Positions 5,773 to 13,372 of a stretch of DNA of 13,372 nt are shown here, piece by piece; position 1 is the stretch's first letter; every line of letters begins with the position of its first letter. The position numbers were made by a program, and so were the translations under genes. This stretch comes from Pseudopedobacter sp040392825 (GTDB taxonomy: Bacteria; Bacteroidota; Bacteroidia; Sphingobacteriales; Sphingobacteriaceae), in NCBI RefSeq assembly GCF_040392825.1, contig NZ_JBEBVH010000097.1:1-13372 (forward strand), written 5' to 3'. A model generated the notes under the pieces. The model was not told the origin of the DNA and made no database searches. It saw only the letters and a program-made list of their open reading frames with translations.

Positions 5773-8700
5773 ATGAAATTAATCTTTTGCGGGAAAATAC
5801 CAATCCGTAAAGTATACCCATCGAAAATTTTTTTGGTAATGAAACTCACCGCTTTTTTGATCACGCTAGGCATACTTCAGGTAAGTGCGAAAAGTTATTC
5901 TCAGAAAGTCAGTTTTTCTGGCGAGAACATTCGTGTAGAAAAAATACTGAAGGCAATAGAAAAGCAGACAGGCTACTACCTTTTTTATAAGTACAATGAG
6001 ATTAAAGATGCAAAAATCATTAACAATCTCGACTTAAAAAATGTAGAGTTAAAACAAGCCTTGTCAGAGATTTTCAAGGATCAGCCTTTCGAGTATTTTT
6101 TAAGAGAAAATACGATTATCATCAATAAAAAAAACAGTACCAAACCTTTTGAAATTCCTTTGCAACAAATTTTTATTAATGTAAAAGGTACAGTGGTTGA
6201 CGAAAAAGGCGAACCCTTACCTGGTGCTTCTGTAAGAATAAAAGCAGGGAATATAGGTACAATAACAGACACAGATGGTGTTTTTGCATTAAGAAATATA
6301 GCCGAGGGAAGTATGTTGATAATCAGTTTTACGGGATTTGAGACAAAGGAGATTGAGGTAAAAGGTAATACTGATTTACGGATATCACTTAAAACTGCAC
6401 AATCTGAGCTGAATGAAATTGTGGTTGTTGGTTACGGAAGTCAGCGGAGAGACTTGGTTACAAGTGCTATAGGGAGTGTAAAGTTTAAAGATGAGGATAT
6501 CAGACAAGTTTCTTCACCGGCCAGGATGTTAGAAGGTAAAATTGCAGGTGTAAATTTATCTGTAGGTTCTGGTAATCTGGCTTCTGGAGAACGAATTTCA
6601 ATCAGGGGAACTTCTTCTATCAGTGCGGGTAATAATCCTTTATATGTAGTAGATGGTGTGCCCATAAACAATTCGAACATGTCTATTTACGATTTTGGGG
6701 AGACCTATAGCCCTTTGGCTGCCTTTAACCATGCTGATATTGAATCTATTGAGGTACTTAAAGATGCTGCATCTGCTGCTATATACGGTTCAAGAGCAAG
6801 TAACGGTGTTATCCTGATTACTACAAAATCGGGAAAGAGCGGACGAAATGTTGTAAAGGTAGATGTTACTACAGGTTTCTCTGAGTTTGCCGATAAAAAC
6901 AAGCTGAAAATTGCGAATTCTGACCTTTATGTATTGCAGTTTAATGAAGGACAGGAAAATTATAATAGACAATACGGTCTGCAACCGGGAGATGCTAACT
7001 ATAAAATTCCGATATCTAACCCTTTCGGAAATATGTCTGATACCGATTGGCTGGGCTTAATCCTCCAAAAGGGATATTTCAAAAATATCAATACTAATTT
7101 TTCGGGAGGTACAACGAAGACCAAATATTATGTGGGTGTAGGTTTTACAGATCAGGAAGGGGTTGTTCATAATAATTCTATCAAGAAATATAATCTGAAT
7201 ACTAAATTCACGCATCAATTTACTGATTGGTTAGAGATTGGTTTCAATAACATGGGGAATTATATCCGTAACAATCAGGTTCCGGGAGCAAACTTAGGTT
7301 CTACTATTTTAGCCAGGGCAATTGAACAGAGACCTTTCGACAGGCCATATAAACCTAACGGAGATTATTATGTTGGTGGAACTGATGAACTGATGCGTCA
7401 TAATCCAATTCAAATATTAAATGAACAAACTGCATATGTAGACAATTTCAGGTATTTAGGGACATATTATGGTAAGATAAATTTCAACGAGAACATCTCT
7501 TTTAAATCTTCATTTAGTGCAGATATCGGCTATACTTACGATTATACCTATTATAACGAAAGACATCCTTATGGAACTGGAGTAGGCAGGTTGTTGGATG
7601 ATAATAGGCTGATACAGAATTATCTGACTGAAAATGTGCTGAACTATACCAATACTTTTGGCAAATATAGCTTAAGCGGTTTATTGGGGCACTCATTCCA
7701 AAAGTTACATAGCAGAAACTCGAATATAGATGCCCGTGGGTTTCCTACGCCTTCCCTGGGAGTGGTATCTGTGGCTTCTGAAATAACCAGCGCAAGTGGC
7801 GCACCAAGCGAATACGCATTAGAATCTTATTTTGGAAGGGCTACAGTTTCTTATGACGACAAGTACATGTTCACAGGAACGCTTAGAGCAGATGGCTCTT
7901 CCAAGTTTCGGTCTGATAACAGATGGGGGATTTTTCCTTCCTTGTCTTTCGGATGGAATGTTTCCAAAGAACAGTTTATGGACGGCACTGATCTGGATTT
8001 GAAATTACGGGCGAGCTATGGTAAAACAGGTAATCAGGAAGGAATAGGAAACTATGCTTACCAGCCTTTAATTGCCGGGGGGCAAAATTATGGAGGACTT
8101 AGCGGAATTTCTGTTTCTACTTTTGGAAACGAAAACCTGACCTGGGAGAAAGCAGATCAGTACGATCTGGGTTTTGATATTTCTTTGTTTAAGAGAAGGG
8201 TAAATTTATCTCTGGATGCTTATTATAAGAAAACGACAGATTTATTGTATAGTATGCCTATCCATGCCACCAGTGGTATGACAAGTATCATATCCAATAT
8301 TGGATCTATGGAGAATAAAGGGATAGAGTTTTCTGCAAGTACAAACTTTAAATTGGGGCCGGTAGTGTGGAACTCTAATTTTAACATTGCACATAACAAG
8401 AATAAAATTTTATCTCTTATAGATAACGAGAACAAGCCGATTTCTATTGGCGATAATCGCGCACTCGTAGTGGGCAGAGATATAGGTTCCTATTATCTTT
8501 TTGAATCGCAGGGTATTTATCAATACGATGGAGAGGTTCCGCAGACACAATTTGATTTAGGCGTTAGAGCCGGAGATGTTAAATGGACAGATTTAGACGG
8601 AAACAATATCATTAACGATAACGACAGGGTTGTTGTAGGGTCATCAAATCCTAAATTTTCTGGCGGATGGAGTAATAGTTTCAGGTACAAAAAGCTGCAA

Positions 8701-9150
8701 TTAGATGTTTTAACCACCTATAGCTACGGAGCAAATATTTATGCTGCATGGAAACCAAACGGGTTGGGACGTATTGGTTATAGATTTGCCCAATTGGAGG
8801 AATATGTACAAAACCGTTGGACGGGGCCAGGTACAACTAATGTTTATCCAAGAGCGATAGCAAGTGAAACCTTTAATACACGTAATTCAACCAGATTTCT
8901 GGAAGATGCATCGTTTATTAGATTAAGAGCGCTCACATTGGGATATCTACTGCCTGAATTTACCGTAAGAAAGCTAAAAGTAAGTCAGATCAGGCTTTTT
9001 GCGCAGGTAGACAACTTGTTTTTATGGACGAAATATTCCGGATGGGATCCTGAAGTCAATACCAATTTAGATCCCAGATTTTCTGGTATAGATGCATTGA
9101 ACAATCCACAGCCCAGAACTTATAGCATAGGAGCAAATATTAGTTTTTAA
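5773..9150 (+). CDS. SusC/RagA-type TonB-dependent outer-membrane transporter with STN signalling domain
   Basis: This 1125-residue outer-membrane importer moves glycan fragments through a 22-strand barrel using TonB energy. The extended N-terminus (residues 1-22, basic) before a hydrophobic signal segment (MKLTAFLITLGILQVSAKSYSQ, from Met23) is usual for this subgroup; the outer ATG is used here, but initiation at Met23 (5839) would also give a good signal peptide. Order: STN domain about 50-118, carboxypeptidase-regulatory-like beta domain about 136-207 (VKGTVVDEKGEPLPGASV), TonB-box-like NEIVVVGYG (214-222), plug about 224-355 with the SusC hallmark DAASAAIYGSRASNGVILIT (331-350), and a barrel ending in aromatic ...SIGANISF. 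The STN domain marks it as a transducer that reports ligand to FecR. SusD follows after 18 bp and would form the lid. The ligand cannot be deduced from this protein alone. Confidence 0.97.
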   Translation: MKLIFCGKIPIRKVYPSKIFLVMKLTAFLITLGILQVSAKSYSQKVSFSGENIRVEKILKAIEKQTGYYLFYKYNEIKDAKIINNLDLKNVELKQALSEIFKDQPFEYFLRENTIIINKKNSTKPFEIPLQQIFINVKGTVVDEKGEPLPGASVRIKAGNIGTITDTDGVFALRNIAEGSMLIISFTGFETKEIEVKGNTDLRISLKTAQSELNEIVVVGYGSQRRDLVTSAIGSVKFKDEDIRQVSSPARMLEGKIAGVNLSVGSGNLASGERISIRGTSSISAGNNPLYVVDGVPINNSNMSIYDFGETYSPLAAFNHADIESIEVLKDAASAAIYGSRASNGVILITTKSGKSGRNVVKVDVTTGFSEFADKNKLKIANSDLYVLQFNEGQENYNRQYGLQPGDANYKIPISNPFGNMSDTDWLGLILQKGYFKNINTNFSGGTTKTKYYVGVGFTDQEGVVHNNSIKKYNLNTKFTHQFTDWLEIGFNNMGNYIRNNQVPGANLGSTILARAIEQRPFDRPYKPNGDYYVGGTDELMRHNPIQILNEQTAYVDNFRYLGTYYGKINFNENISFKSSFSADIGYTYDYTYYNERHPYGTGVGRLLDDNRLIQNYLTENVLNYTNTFGKYSLSGLLGHSFQKLHSRNSNIDARGFPTPSLGVVSVASEITSASGAPSEYALESYFGRATVSYDDKYMFTGTLRADGSSKFRSDNRWGIFPSLSFGWNVSKEQFMDGTDLDLKLRASYGKTGNQEGIGNYAYQPLIAGGQNYGGLSGISVSTFGNENLTWEKADQYDLGFDISLFKRRVNLSLDAYYKKTTDLLYSMPIHATSGMTSIISNIGSMENKGIEFSASTNFKLGPVVWNSNFNIAHNKNKILSLIDNENKPISIGDNRALVVGRDIGSYYLFESQGIYQYDGEVPQTQFDLGVRAGDVKWTDLDGNNIINDNDRVVVGSSNPKFSGGWSNSFRYKKLQLDVLTTYSYGANIYAAWKPNGLGRIGYRFAQLEEYVQNRWTGPGTTNVYPRAIASETFNTRNSTRFLEDASFIRLRALTLGYLLPEFTVRKLKVSQIRLFAQVDNLFLWTKYSGWDPEVNTNLDPRFSGIDALNNPQPRTYSIGANISF

Positions 9151-9168
9151 AAAATTAAGCTGTACAAA

Positions 9169-10443
9169 ATGAAAAGGAAATATTTATATATAATGATGCT
9201 TGCGAGTACGATTTTAGGTAGTTCTTGTGCCAACAAATTGGATCTTTATCCATACTCGTCTGTATCACCAGATGCAATTACTGAAAAAGATTTGCCGGCA
9301 TTACGTATAGGAATGTATAACGATATGCAGAATGATCCTGGAGTGCATGCTTTTATACTTTTTGATATTTTAGGAGGGAATCTGCATACGGCTTCGGGTT
9401 CACCGCTGGATTTGATTAACTCACAGCTAAGTCCGCTTGGTGGCGCTGTTTCTACTGGCTGGAACGGTTATTATGGTGCACTTTATCAGGTAAATAATGT
9501 GATTTCGATATGCGAAGGACTGGAACCAAACAGTGTAAGGAATACTGCTTTGGGAGAAGCCTATTATTTTAGAGCATATATTTACTATAGCTTGCTGACC
9601 AGATGGGGAGGTGTCCCTATCTATCGCAAGAATTCGCTTGAAAAACTATCAAGAAATACCAAAGACGAAGTTTGGGCCTTTATCGAAGAGAACCTTACAG
9701 AAGCAGAGCAGCTATTGGGAGAGTCATCCAGCTATTATTATGTTTCTAAAGATGCTGTTTCGGCATTAAAAGCAAGAGTATATTTGTGTCGTGGAAATAA
9801 ACCAGCTGCGGCCACAACAGCAGAGAAACTGATTACTTCAGGTAAGTATAAGCTAGATAGCTTCGAAAAAATATTTAGAAAGCTTTCTAATACCGAGATC
9901 ATTTTTGCCTTTGAAAACAGAACCGAAGAATCCAGTATTAACATTTCCGATCTGTTTTATTCTTATGCACATCCTAATAAAGGACAGGGGAATTATAGGG
10001 TTTCACAGCAGATGGTTGATGCTTTTGTTAGTACGGATAAACGCCGAGATATTTCCATTACAAATATTGCAGGAACTTTTTGTGTAAATAAGTATCCTAG
10101 TGGTCAAACAGGAAGAGATCCGGTAATTATATCCAGAATTTCGGAATTGTATTTAATTAGTGCAGAAGCACAGGGAAGAGTGGATGGTATCGCCAGATTA
10201 AATGAGTTACGTCGTTTCAGAGGCCTTCAGGATATAACTGTTAATTCAGATGAACAATATCAGGAAGCTATACTGAACGAAAGAAACCTGGAGCTATTCG
10301 GTGAAAATTTCAGATATTATGATTTGGTGCGTACGAATACAGCGGTACAGAAACTTGGAATTTTAGACTATCAGACAGTATTGCCTATTCCAGGTCGCGA
10401 ATTACAATATAACACCAATCTGGAACCTAATCCGCACTACTAA
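9169..10443 (+). CDS. SusD/RagB-family surface glycan-binding lipoprotein
   Basis: This 424-residue protein is the lipoprotein partner of the SusC barrel. The signal peptide ends at a lipobox (LGSSC, Cys20), giving lipid anchoring in the outer membrane. The alpha-helical TPR-like scaffold is recognisable from GEAYYFRAYIYYSLLTRWGG (129-148), the helix pair around KDAVSALKARVYLCRGNKPA (194-213), RISELYLISAEAQGR (323-337) with RLNELRRFRG (343-352), and the C-terminal ILNERNLELFGENFRYYDLV (368-387). SusD proteins bind incoming oligosaccharide and close over SusC. At 424 residues it is shorter than many family members (roughly 450-550), which suggests reduced loops around the binding site rather than truncation, because both ends are intact. 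It lies 18 bp after susC and 18 bp before the phosphodiester glycosidase gene. Confidence 0.95.
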   Translation: MKRKYLYIMMLASTILGSSCANKLDLYPYSSVSPDAITEKDLPALRIGMYNDMQNDPGVHAFILFDILGGNLHTASGSPLDLINSQLSPLGGAVSTGWNGYYGALYQVNNVISICEGLEPNSVRNTALGEAYYFRAYIYYSLLTRWGGVPIYRKNSLEKLSRNTKDEVWAFIEENLTEAEQLLGESSSYYYVSKDAVSALKARVYLCRGNKPAAATTAEKLITSGKYKLDSFEKIFRKLSNTEIIFAFENRTEESSINISDLFYSYAHPNKGQGNYRVSQQMVDAFVSTDKRRDISITNIAGTFCVNKYPSGQTGRDPVIISRISELYLISAEAQGRVDGIARLNELRRFRGLQDITVNSDEQYQEAILNERNLELFGENFRYYDLVRTNTAVQKLGILDYQTVLPIPGRELQYNTNLEPNPHY

Positions 10444-10446
10444 CTT

Positions 10447-10453
10447 AAAGGAG
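10447..10453 (+). promoter_or_regulatory. Shine-Dalgarno-like ribosome binding site
   Basis: AAAGGAG ends 8 bases before the ATG at 10462. Good Shine-Dalgarno sequences are uncommon in Bacteroidota and absent before the other genes here, so this one supports the chosen start and may boost translation of this gene within the operon. Confidence 0.5.
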
Positions 10454-10461
10454 AGATTAAA

Positions 10462-11412
10462 ATGAAAAATATAAAATATATATTACTACCGTTAGGGTTC
10501 ACCCTGTCCATGCTGATAGCGGTAGGATGCAGTAATGATGAAGGCGCAATTAAACCTTATGAACAATTTGTTGCCAATCCAAAAACGGCTGTTGCTACCA
10601 AAGTAGTCAATAATAGCGACTTAATTGCCAGTATCACTTCAGATACAACTTATAGTGTTACCAGTGGCGTCGAGGCTACAGAAGTTCGCTATTTATCAAG
10701 CACCGGTTTATCTATGAAAGCTTTTGTTTTCGAAATAGACTTGACCAATCCTCAAGTACGTATAGAAGCTTCTACGCCTAATAATTCGCCTTCTTTTGGC
10801 ATGCAACCTATGACAAAGCAAGCCACATATGAAGATTTTGAAGAACATAAAGTATGGGCTGGTATCAATGCAGATTTCTATAATATGGATACCGGAGTGC
10901 CACAGGGTATTGTTTATAAAGAAGGTCTGGCCATTAAGACTACTGTTACAGATGCTTTAAATACATTTTTTGCAATTACTAAAGACGGTAAGGCGCTTAT
11001 TGGCGATCAGCAGATGTATCCGGATATCAAAAATAACATTCAGGAAGCAGTAGGCGGAAGAGTTACCTTATTGAAAGATGGGGTTGCTGTTCAGCAGGTT
11101 GATAAGAGGTTGGAGCCCAGAACCTGTATTGGTGTAAATCAGGACGGAACAAGGGTTTATATGTTAGTGGTGGACGGCCGTAATTTTCATTATTCCAATG
11201 GGATGAATTATGATGATTTAGCGAAATTTATGAAAGCGCTCGGAGCTTATCAGGCTATTAACCTGGATGGAGGAGGTTCAAGCACTTTTTTTATTAGAAC
11301 AACTCCATCTTTTGATGCCGACAGATTTGCTGTAAGAAACTGGCCAACAGATAATGGCGGTAAGGAAAGGTCTGTTGCCAACGGTTTAATCGTAGTTTCT
11401 GTAACCAATTAA
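10462..11412 (+). CDS. Phosphodiester glycosidase family (NAGPA/DUF2233) lipoprotein
   Basis: This 316-residue lipoprotein belongs to the family of the human uncovering enzyme (NAGPA), which removes GlcNAc from GlcNAc-1-phospho-6-mannose. The lipobox is IAVGC (Cys23), followed by SNDEG, an acidic stretch like the export signal that sends Bacteroidota lipoproteins to the cell surface. Residues 24-75 look like a linker. The catalytic domain (about 84-314) shows the family landmarks in order: AGINADFYN (133-141), PQGIVYKEG (147-155), PRTCIGV (219-225), VDGR (237-240), NLDGGGSSTFF (267-277) and KERSVANGL (301-309). These Asp/Asn/Arg-rich loops correspond to the conserved active-site loops of the domain. 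It lies 18 bp after susD and 1 bp before the next gene, so it is operonic with the transporter. Family membership is secure. Bacterial substrates are mostly unproven, so cleavage of a sugar-1-phosphodiester is inferred. Confidence 0.92.
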   Translation: MKNIKYILLPLGFTLSMLIAVGCSNDEGAIKPYEQFVANPKTAVATKVVNNSDLIASITSDTTYSVTSGVEATEVRYLSSTGLSMKAFVFEIDLTNPQVRIEASTPNNSPSFGMQPMTKQATYEDFEEHKVWAGINADFYNMDTGVPQGIVYKEGLAIKTTVTDALNTFFAITKDGKALIGDQQMYPDIKNNIQEAVGGRVTLLKDGVAVQQVDKRLEPRTCIGVNQDGTRVYMLVVDGRNFHYSNGMNYDDLAKFMKALGAYQAINLDGGGSSTFFIRTTPSFDADRFAVRNWPTDNGGKERSVANGLIVVSVTN

Positions 11413-11413
11413 A

Positions 11414-13198
11414 ATGCTTGTAATCATGACAAAAAAATCGATAATATTCCAGCTACTGGGCATGATACTGTTTTTTACGAGTATAGTTTCCTGTCGAAAA
11501 ATAGATCAGGAGAGTTTTACGCCCAAAACACCAGAAATAAGTTTCGAACAGCAGGAAGTAAGAGTGGGTAATGATGTAGATACTATTGAGGTAGATTTAA
11601 AATCCAATTTACCATGGCGTGTTAAAACTGCGGCCAATTGGTTGTCTGTATTAAATACCAATGGTTCTGCAGATGAAAAGGTCAGAGTCGCCATCCAAAA
11701 AAACAGAACGACAACAGAACGTGAGGCGACATTGGAGGCATATATTACAGGAAATGATAAATCAGAGCTTACCATTATTCAAAATGCTGGTGATCCGGCA
11801 CCAGATTATACGCGTCATTTTTACGTACGAACAGATGGCTTGGAAGGAAATGACGGGCTTTCGTGGGGTAAATCTACAACCTTAGATGCAGCTTTAGACA
11901 GAGCATTAAGTGGAGATATTATCCATGTTGCTGCTGGAACATACAAGCCAACGGTAAGTATAACAGGAGGTAATGTTGCTACCAATGCAGATAAGACTTT
12001 TGAAATATCACAGAATGTTAAGCTTATAGGCGGCTATCCGGAACAGGCAACAGTTGGCGCCGTTGCTAATCCGGAAGTTAATAAAACCATTTTAAGTGGT
12101 CAGCTGGCGACAGGAAAAGTTTATCATACCGTGGTTGTAACAGCGTTGCTGGAACAGGACAAACAGGTGGAAATAGATGGTTTTACTATTAGAGACGGAA
12201 GCGCATATTCTGCAAATAGTTCGGTTACCATAAACGGAATTGCAGTAAACAGAAGCTATGGCGGAGGTATGATTATAGCTGGTAGTAAAGTGGAGATTAA
12301 AAATAGTATCATTTCCAATAATGAAACTTCTACCCATTGTGCCGGAGTGTTTTTAACAGGTAATGCCCATGTAACGTTTAGAAATAGTTCTGTATCCAGT
12401 AATTCGGGTTTAGTAGCTACAACAAACGGAGCAGGAATCTGGAATGATGGTTCTACACTTTACATGTATGATAGTGAAGTAGTAGGGAACAGAGGCGGTG
12501 GTGTAGGCGGTGGAATATATGCCATAAATACAGCCAGAACTTCATATAATTATCTGTTTAATGTTACTATAGCGAATAACGAGGTGGGGACTATGGGTGC
12601 TACTACCCGTACCGGAGCAGGTATATACGCCCGCGAGAAGTCTAAATTTGTTATAGTAAACAGTACCATTTATGGTAATAAGAACAATGGGTCTGCATTT
12701 GGAGCGGGTATATCTCTGTATGGGGTTTGTACAGTAGACTTAGTTAATTCAACAGTTTCTAATAATGATGGTGGACAAGGCAATACAGGGGCACCTGCTG
12801 GATCCGGAATTTACAATAATCCGGCTCATGCCAATATTCTAAATATCTACAATTCCATTGTATCTGGTAATATTGGTGCAACAACAGAAGTGGGAGGTAC
12901 AAATATTTCCCGTTCTTCCGTTATTGGAACAGGAGTATTCAACTACGATGGTGTTTTAGAGGCTGGTCAAAGTTTCGATCCGACAACCGCATTTAATCCC
13001 TTTGGAAGATATGGAGGTTTTGGTCAAACTATTCCACTGGCGAGTTCGGCAAGTGCGGCAGCAAAATTGGGAATGAGCACTTTACAGCTACAGATTTTAG
13101 CTTCAAATCTGGCTTTGGAAAGCGCTCTGTTATCTGTTGATCAAAATGGAAAAAGCCGATCTGGTAAAACAGTAATGGGAGCTGCAATTCCTCAATAG
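11414..13198 (+). CDS. BACON-domain and right-handed parallel beta-helix lipoprotein
   Basis: This 594-residue protein starts 1 bp after the preceding stop. Coordinates use the outer ATG, but Met5 (11426) gives a cleaner lipoprotein signal (MTKKS then a hydrophobic run to VSC, Cys27), so translation from 11426 is at least as likely. Residues about 40-126 match a BACON domain: SNLPWRVKTAANWLSV, then VRVAIQKNRTTTEREATLEA and LTIIQNAG. Residues about 135-510 form a parallel beta-helix: FYVRTDGLEGNDGLSW, ALSGDIIHVAAGTY, FTIRDGS, then repeated rungs of the type GGGMIIAGSKVEIKNSIISN, GAGIWNDGSTLYMYDSEVVG, GAGIYAREKSKFVIVNSTIY and GAGISLYGVCTVDLVNSTVS. The C-terminus (VDQNGKSRSGKTVMGA, 575-590) resembles the choice-of-anchor Q ending of such helices. 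BACON domains usually occur in glycan-targeting proteins. It may be a surface glycan-binding protein or a beta-helix lyase/hydrolase; no catalytic set can be assigned by eye. Confidence 0.88.
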   Translation: MLVIMTKKSIIFQLLGMILFFTSIVSCRKIDQESFTPKTPEISFEQQEVRVGNDVDTIEVDLKSNLPWRVKTAANWLSVLNTNGSADEKVRVAIQKNRTTTEREATLEAYITGNDKSELTIIQNAGDPAPDYTRHFYVRTDGLEGNDGLSWGKSTTLDAALDRALSGDIIHVAAGTYKPTVSITGGNVATNADKTFEISQNVKLIGGYPEQATVGAVANPEVNKTILSGQLATGKVYHTVVVTALLEQDKQVEIDGFTIRDGSAYSANSSVTINGIAVNRSYGGGMIIAGSKVEIKNSIISNNETSTHCAGVFLTGNAHVTFRNSSVSSNSGLVATTNGAGIWNDGSTLYMYDSEVVGNRGGGVGGGIYAINTARTSYNYLFNVTIANNEVGTMGATTRTGAGIYAREKSKFVIVNSTIYGNKNNGSAFGAGISLYGVCTVDLVNSTVSNNDGGQGNTGAPAGSGIYNNPAHANILNIYNSIVSGNIGATTEVGGTNISRSSVIGTGVFNYDGVLEAGQSFDPTTAFNPFGRYGGFGQTIPLASSASAAAKLGMSTLQLQILASNLALESALLSVDQNGKSRSGKTVMGAAIPQ

Positions 13199-13211
13199 TT
13201 TAAATAAATTG

Positions 13212-13344
13212 AGGGTGTTTCAAAAACACGACCTTAGAAAGAGACCTGTCTGTCGATAGGCAGGCTCTTTTTTTTAATGCTTCTGAAGACGATTCTTTTC
13301 CGAAAGTATTCGGAAATCAAGACAAAAAACTTTTGAAACACCCT
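13212..13344. repeat. 133-bp MITE-like element with 14-bp terminal inverted repeats
   Basis: AGGGTGTTTCAAAA (13212-13225) is the exact reverse complement of TTTTGAAACACCCT (13331-13344). The 105 bases between contain the terminator at 13240-13275 and another perfect hairpin, TTTCCGAA (13297-13304), loop AGTA, TTCGGAAA (13309-13316). There is no room for a transposase. I see no clear target-site duplication in the AT-rich flanks. It could be a non-autonomous miniature transposable element or a dispersed intergenic repeat. Confidence 0.6.
13240..13275 (+). terminator. Intrinsic terminator of the susCD operon
   Basis: AGAG (13240-13243) pairs with CTCT (13265-13268). Past one bulged A, CCTGTCTG pairs with TAGGCAGG around loop TCGA, with two G-T wobbles. 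Eight T residues (13268-13275) follow. It lies 42 bp after the last stop codon and inside the 13212-13344 inverted-repeat element. Confidence 0.85.
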
Positions 13345-13372
13345 TTTATAAAACATTTTATGAAATATTTTA

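Noticed and set aside
9905..10087. Plus-strand 60-codon frame inside susD
   Set aside because: It overlaps the susD reading frame in another phase, and its sequence has no recognisable features.
11661..11885. Plus-strand 74-codon frame inside the BACON region
   Set aside because: It is an out-of-phase shadow of the BACON domain; the in-frame protein explains the sequence.
13360..13372. Possible start codon of the next gene (ATG AAA TAT TTT)
   Set aside because: Only four codons are available before the window ends, too little to support a gene call.

Overview
The window looks like the chromosome of a Bacteroidota bacterium, most likely a Sphingobacteriaceae/Pedobacter-type organism. This rests on the AT-rich DNA, start sites mostly without Shine-Dalgarno sequences, an N-terminally extended SusC with an STN domain, a SusD lipoprotein, an ECF sigma/FecR pair with a DUF4974 tail, and a BACON domain. 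The genus is an inference from style, not from a marker gene. All recognisable genes lie on the + strand.

Left block (1-3096): the 3' end of an endonuclease/exonuclease/phosphatase-fold (EEP) enzyme, then, 11 bp on, a secreted GH20 beta-N-acetylhexosaminidase. After a 117-bp spacer comes a secreted glycerophosphodiester phosphodiesterase (GDPD), closed by a good intrinsic terminator at 3061-3096.

Regulatory block (3097-5772): an ECF sigma factor, an unusually long 734-bp non-coding stretch, and its FecR-type anti-sigma factor. The stretch holds a perfect inverted repeat, an 11-bp array, an adjoining 10-bp periodic array with phased T-tracts, and a candidate ECF promoter just before the anti-sigma gene. 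Two hairpins follow in the leader of susC.

Right block (5773-13344): a tight operon of susC (TonB-dependent, STN-bearing), susD, a NAGPA/DUF2233-type phosphodiester glycosidase lipoprotein, and a BACON plus parallel beta-helix lipoprotein. It ends at a strong terminator nested inside a 133-bp MITE-like element with 14-bp terminal inverted repeats.

Working model: this is a polysaccharide utilisation locus. SusC/SusD import a glycan whose arrival is signalled through STN, FecR and the ECF sigma factor. The unusual point is the enzyme set: three different phosphodiester- or phosphoester-acting folds (EEP, GDPD, NAGPA) beside an N-acetylhexosaminidase, and no other glycoside hydrolase in view. 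That suggests a phosphodiester-linked amino-sugar glycan, for example teichoic-acid-like, phosphoglycan capsule or GlcNAc-1-phosphodiester material. The substrate is inference.
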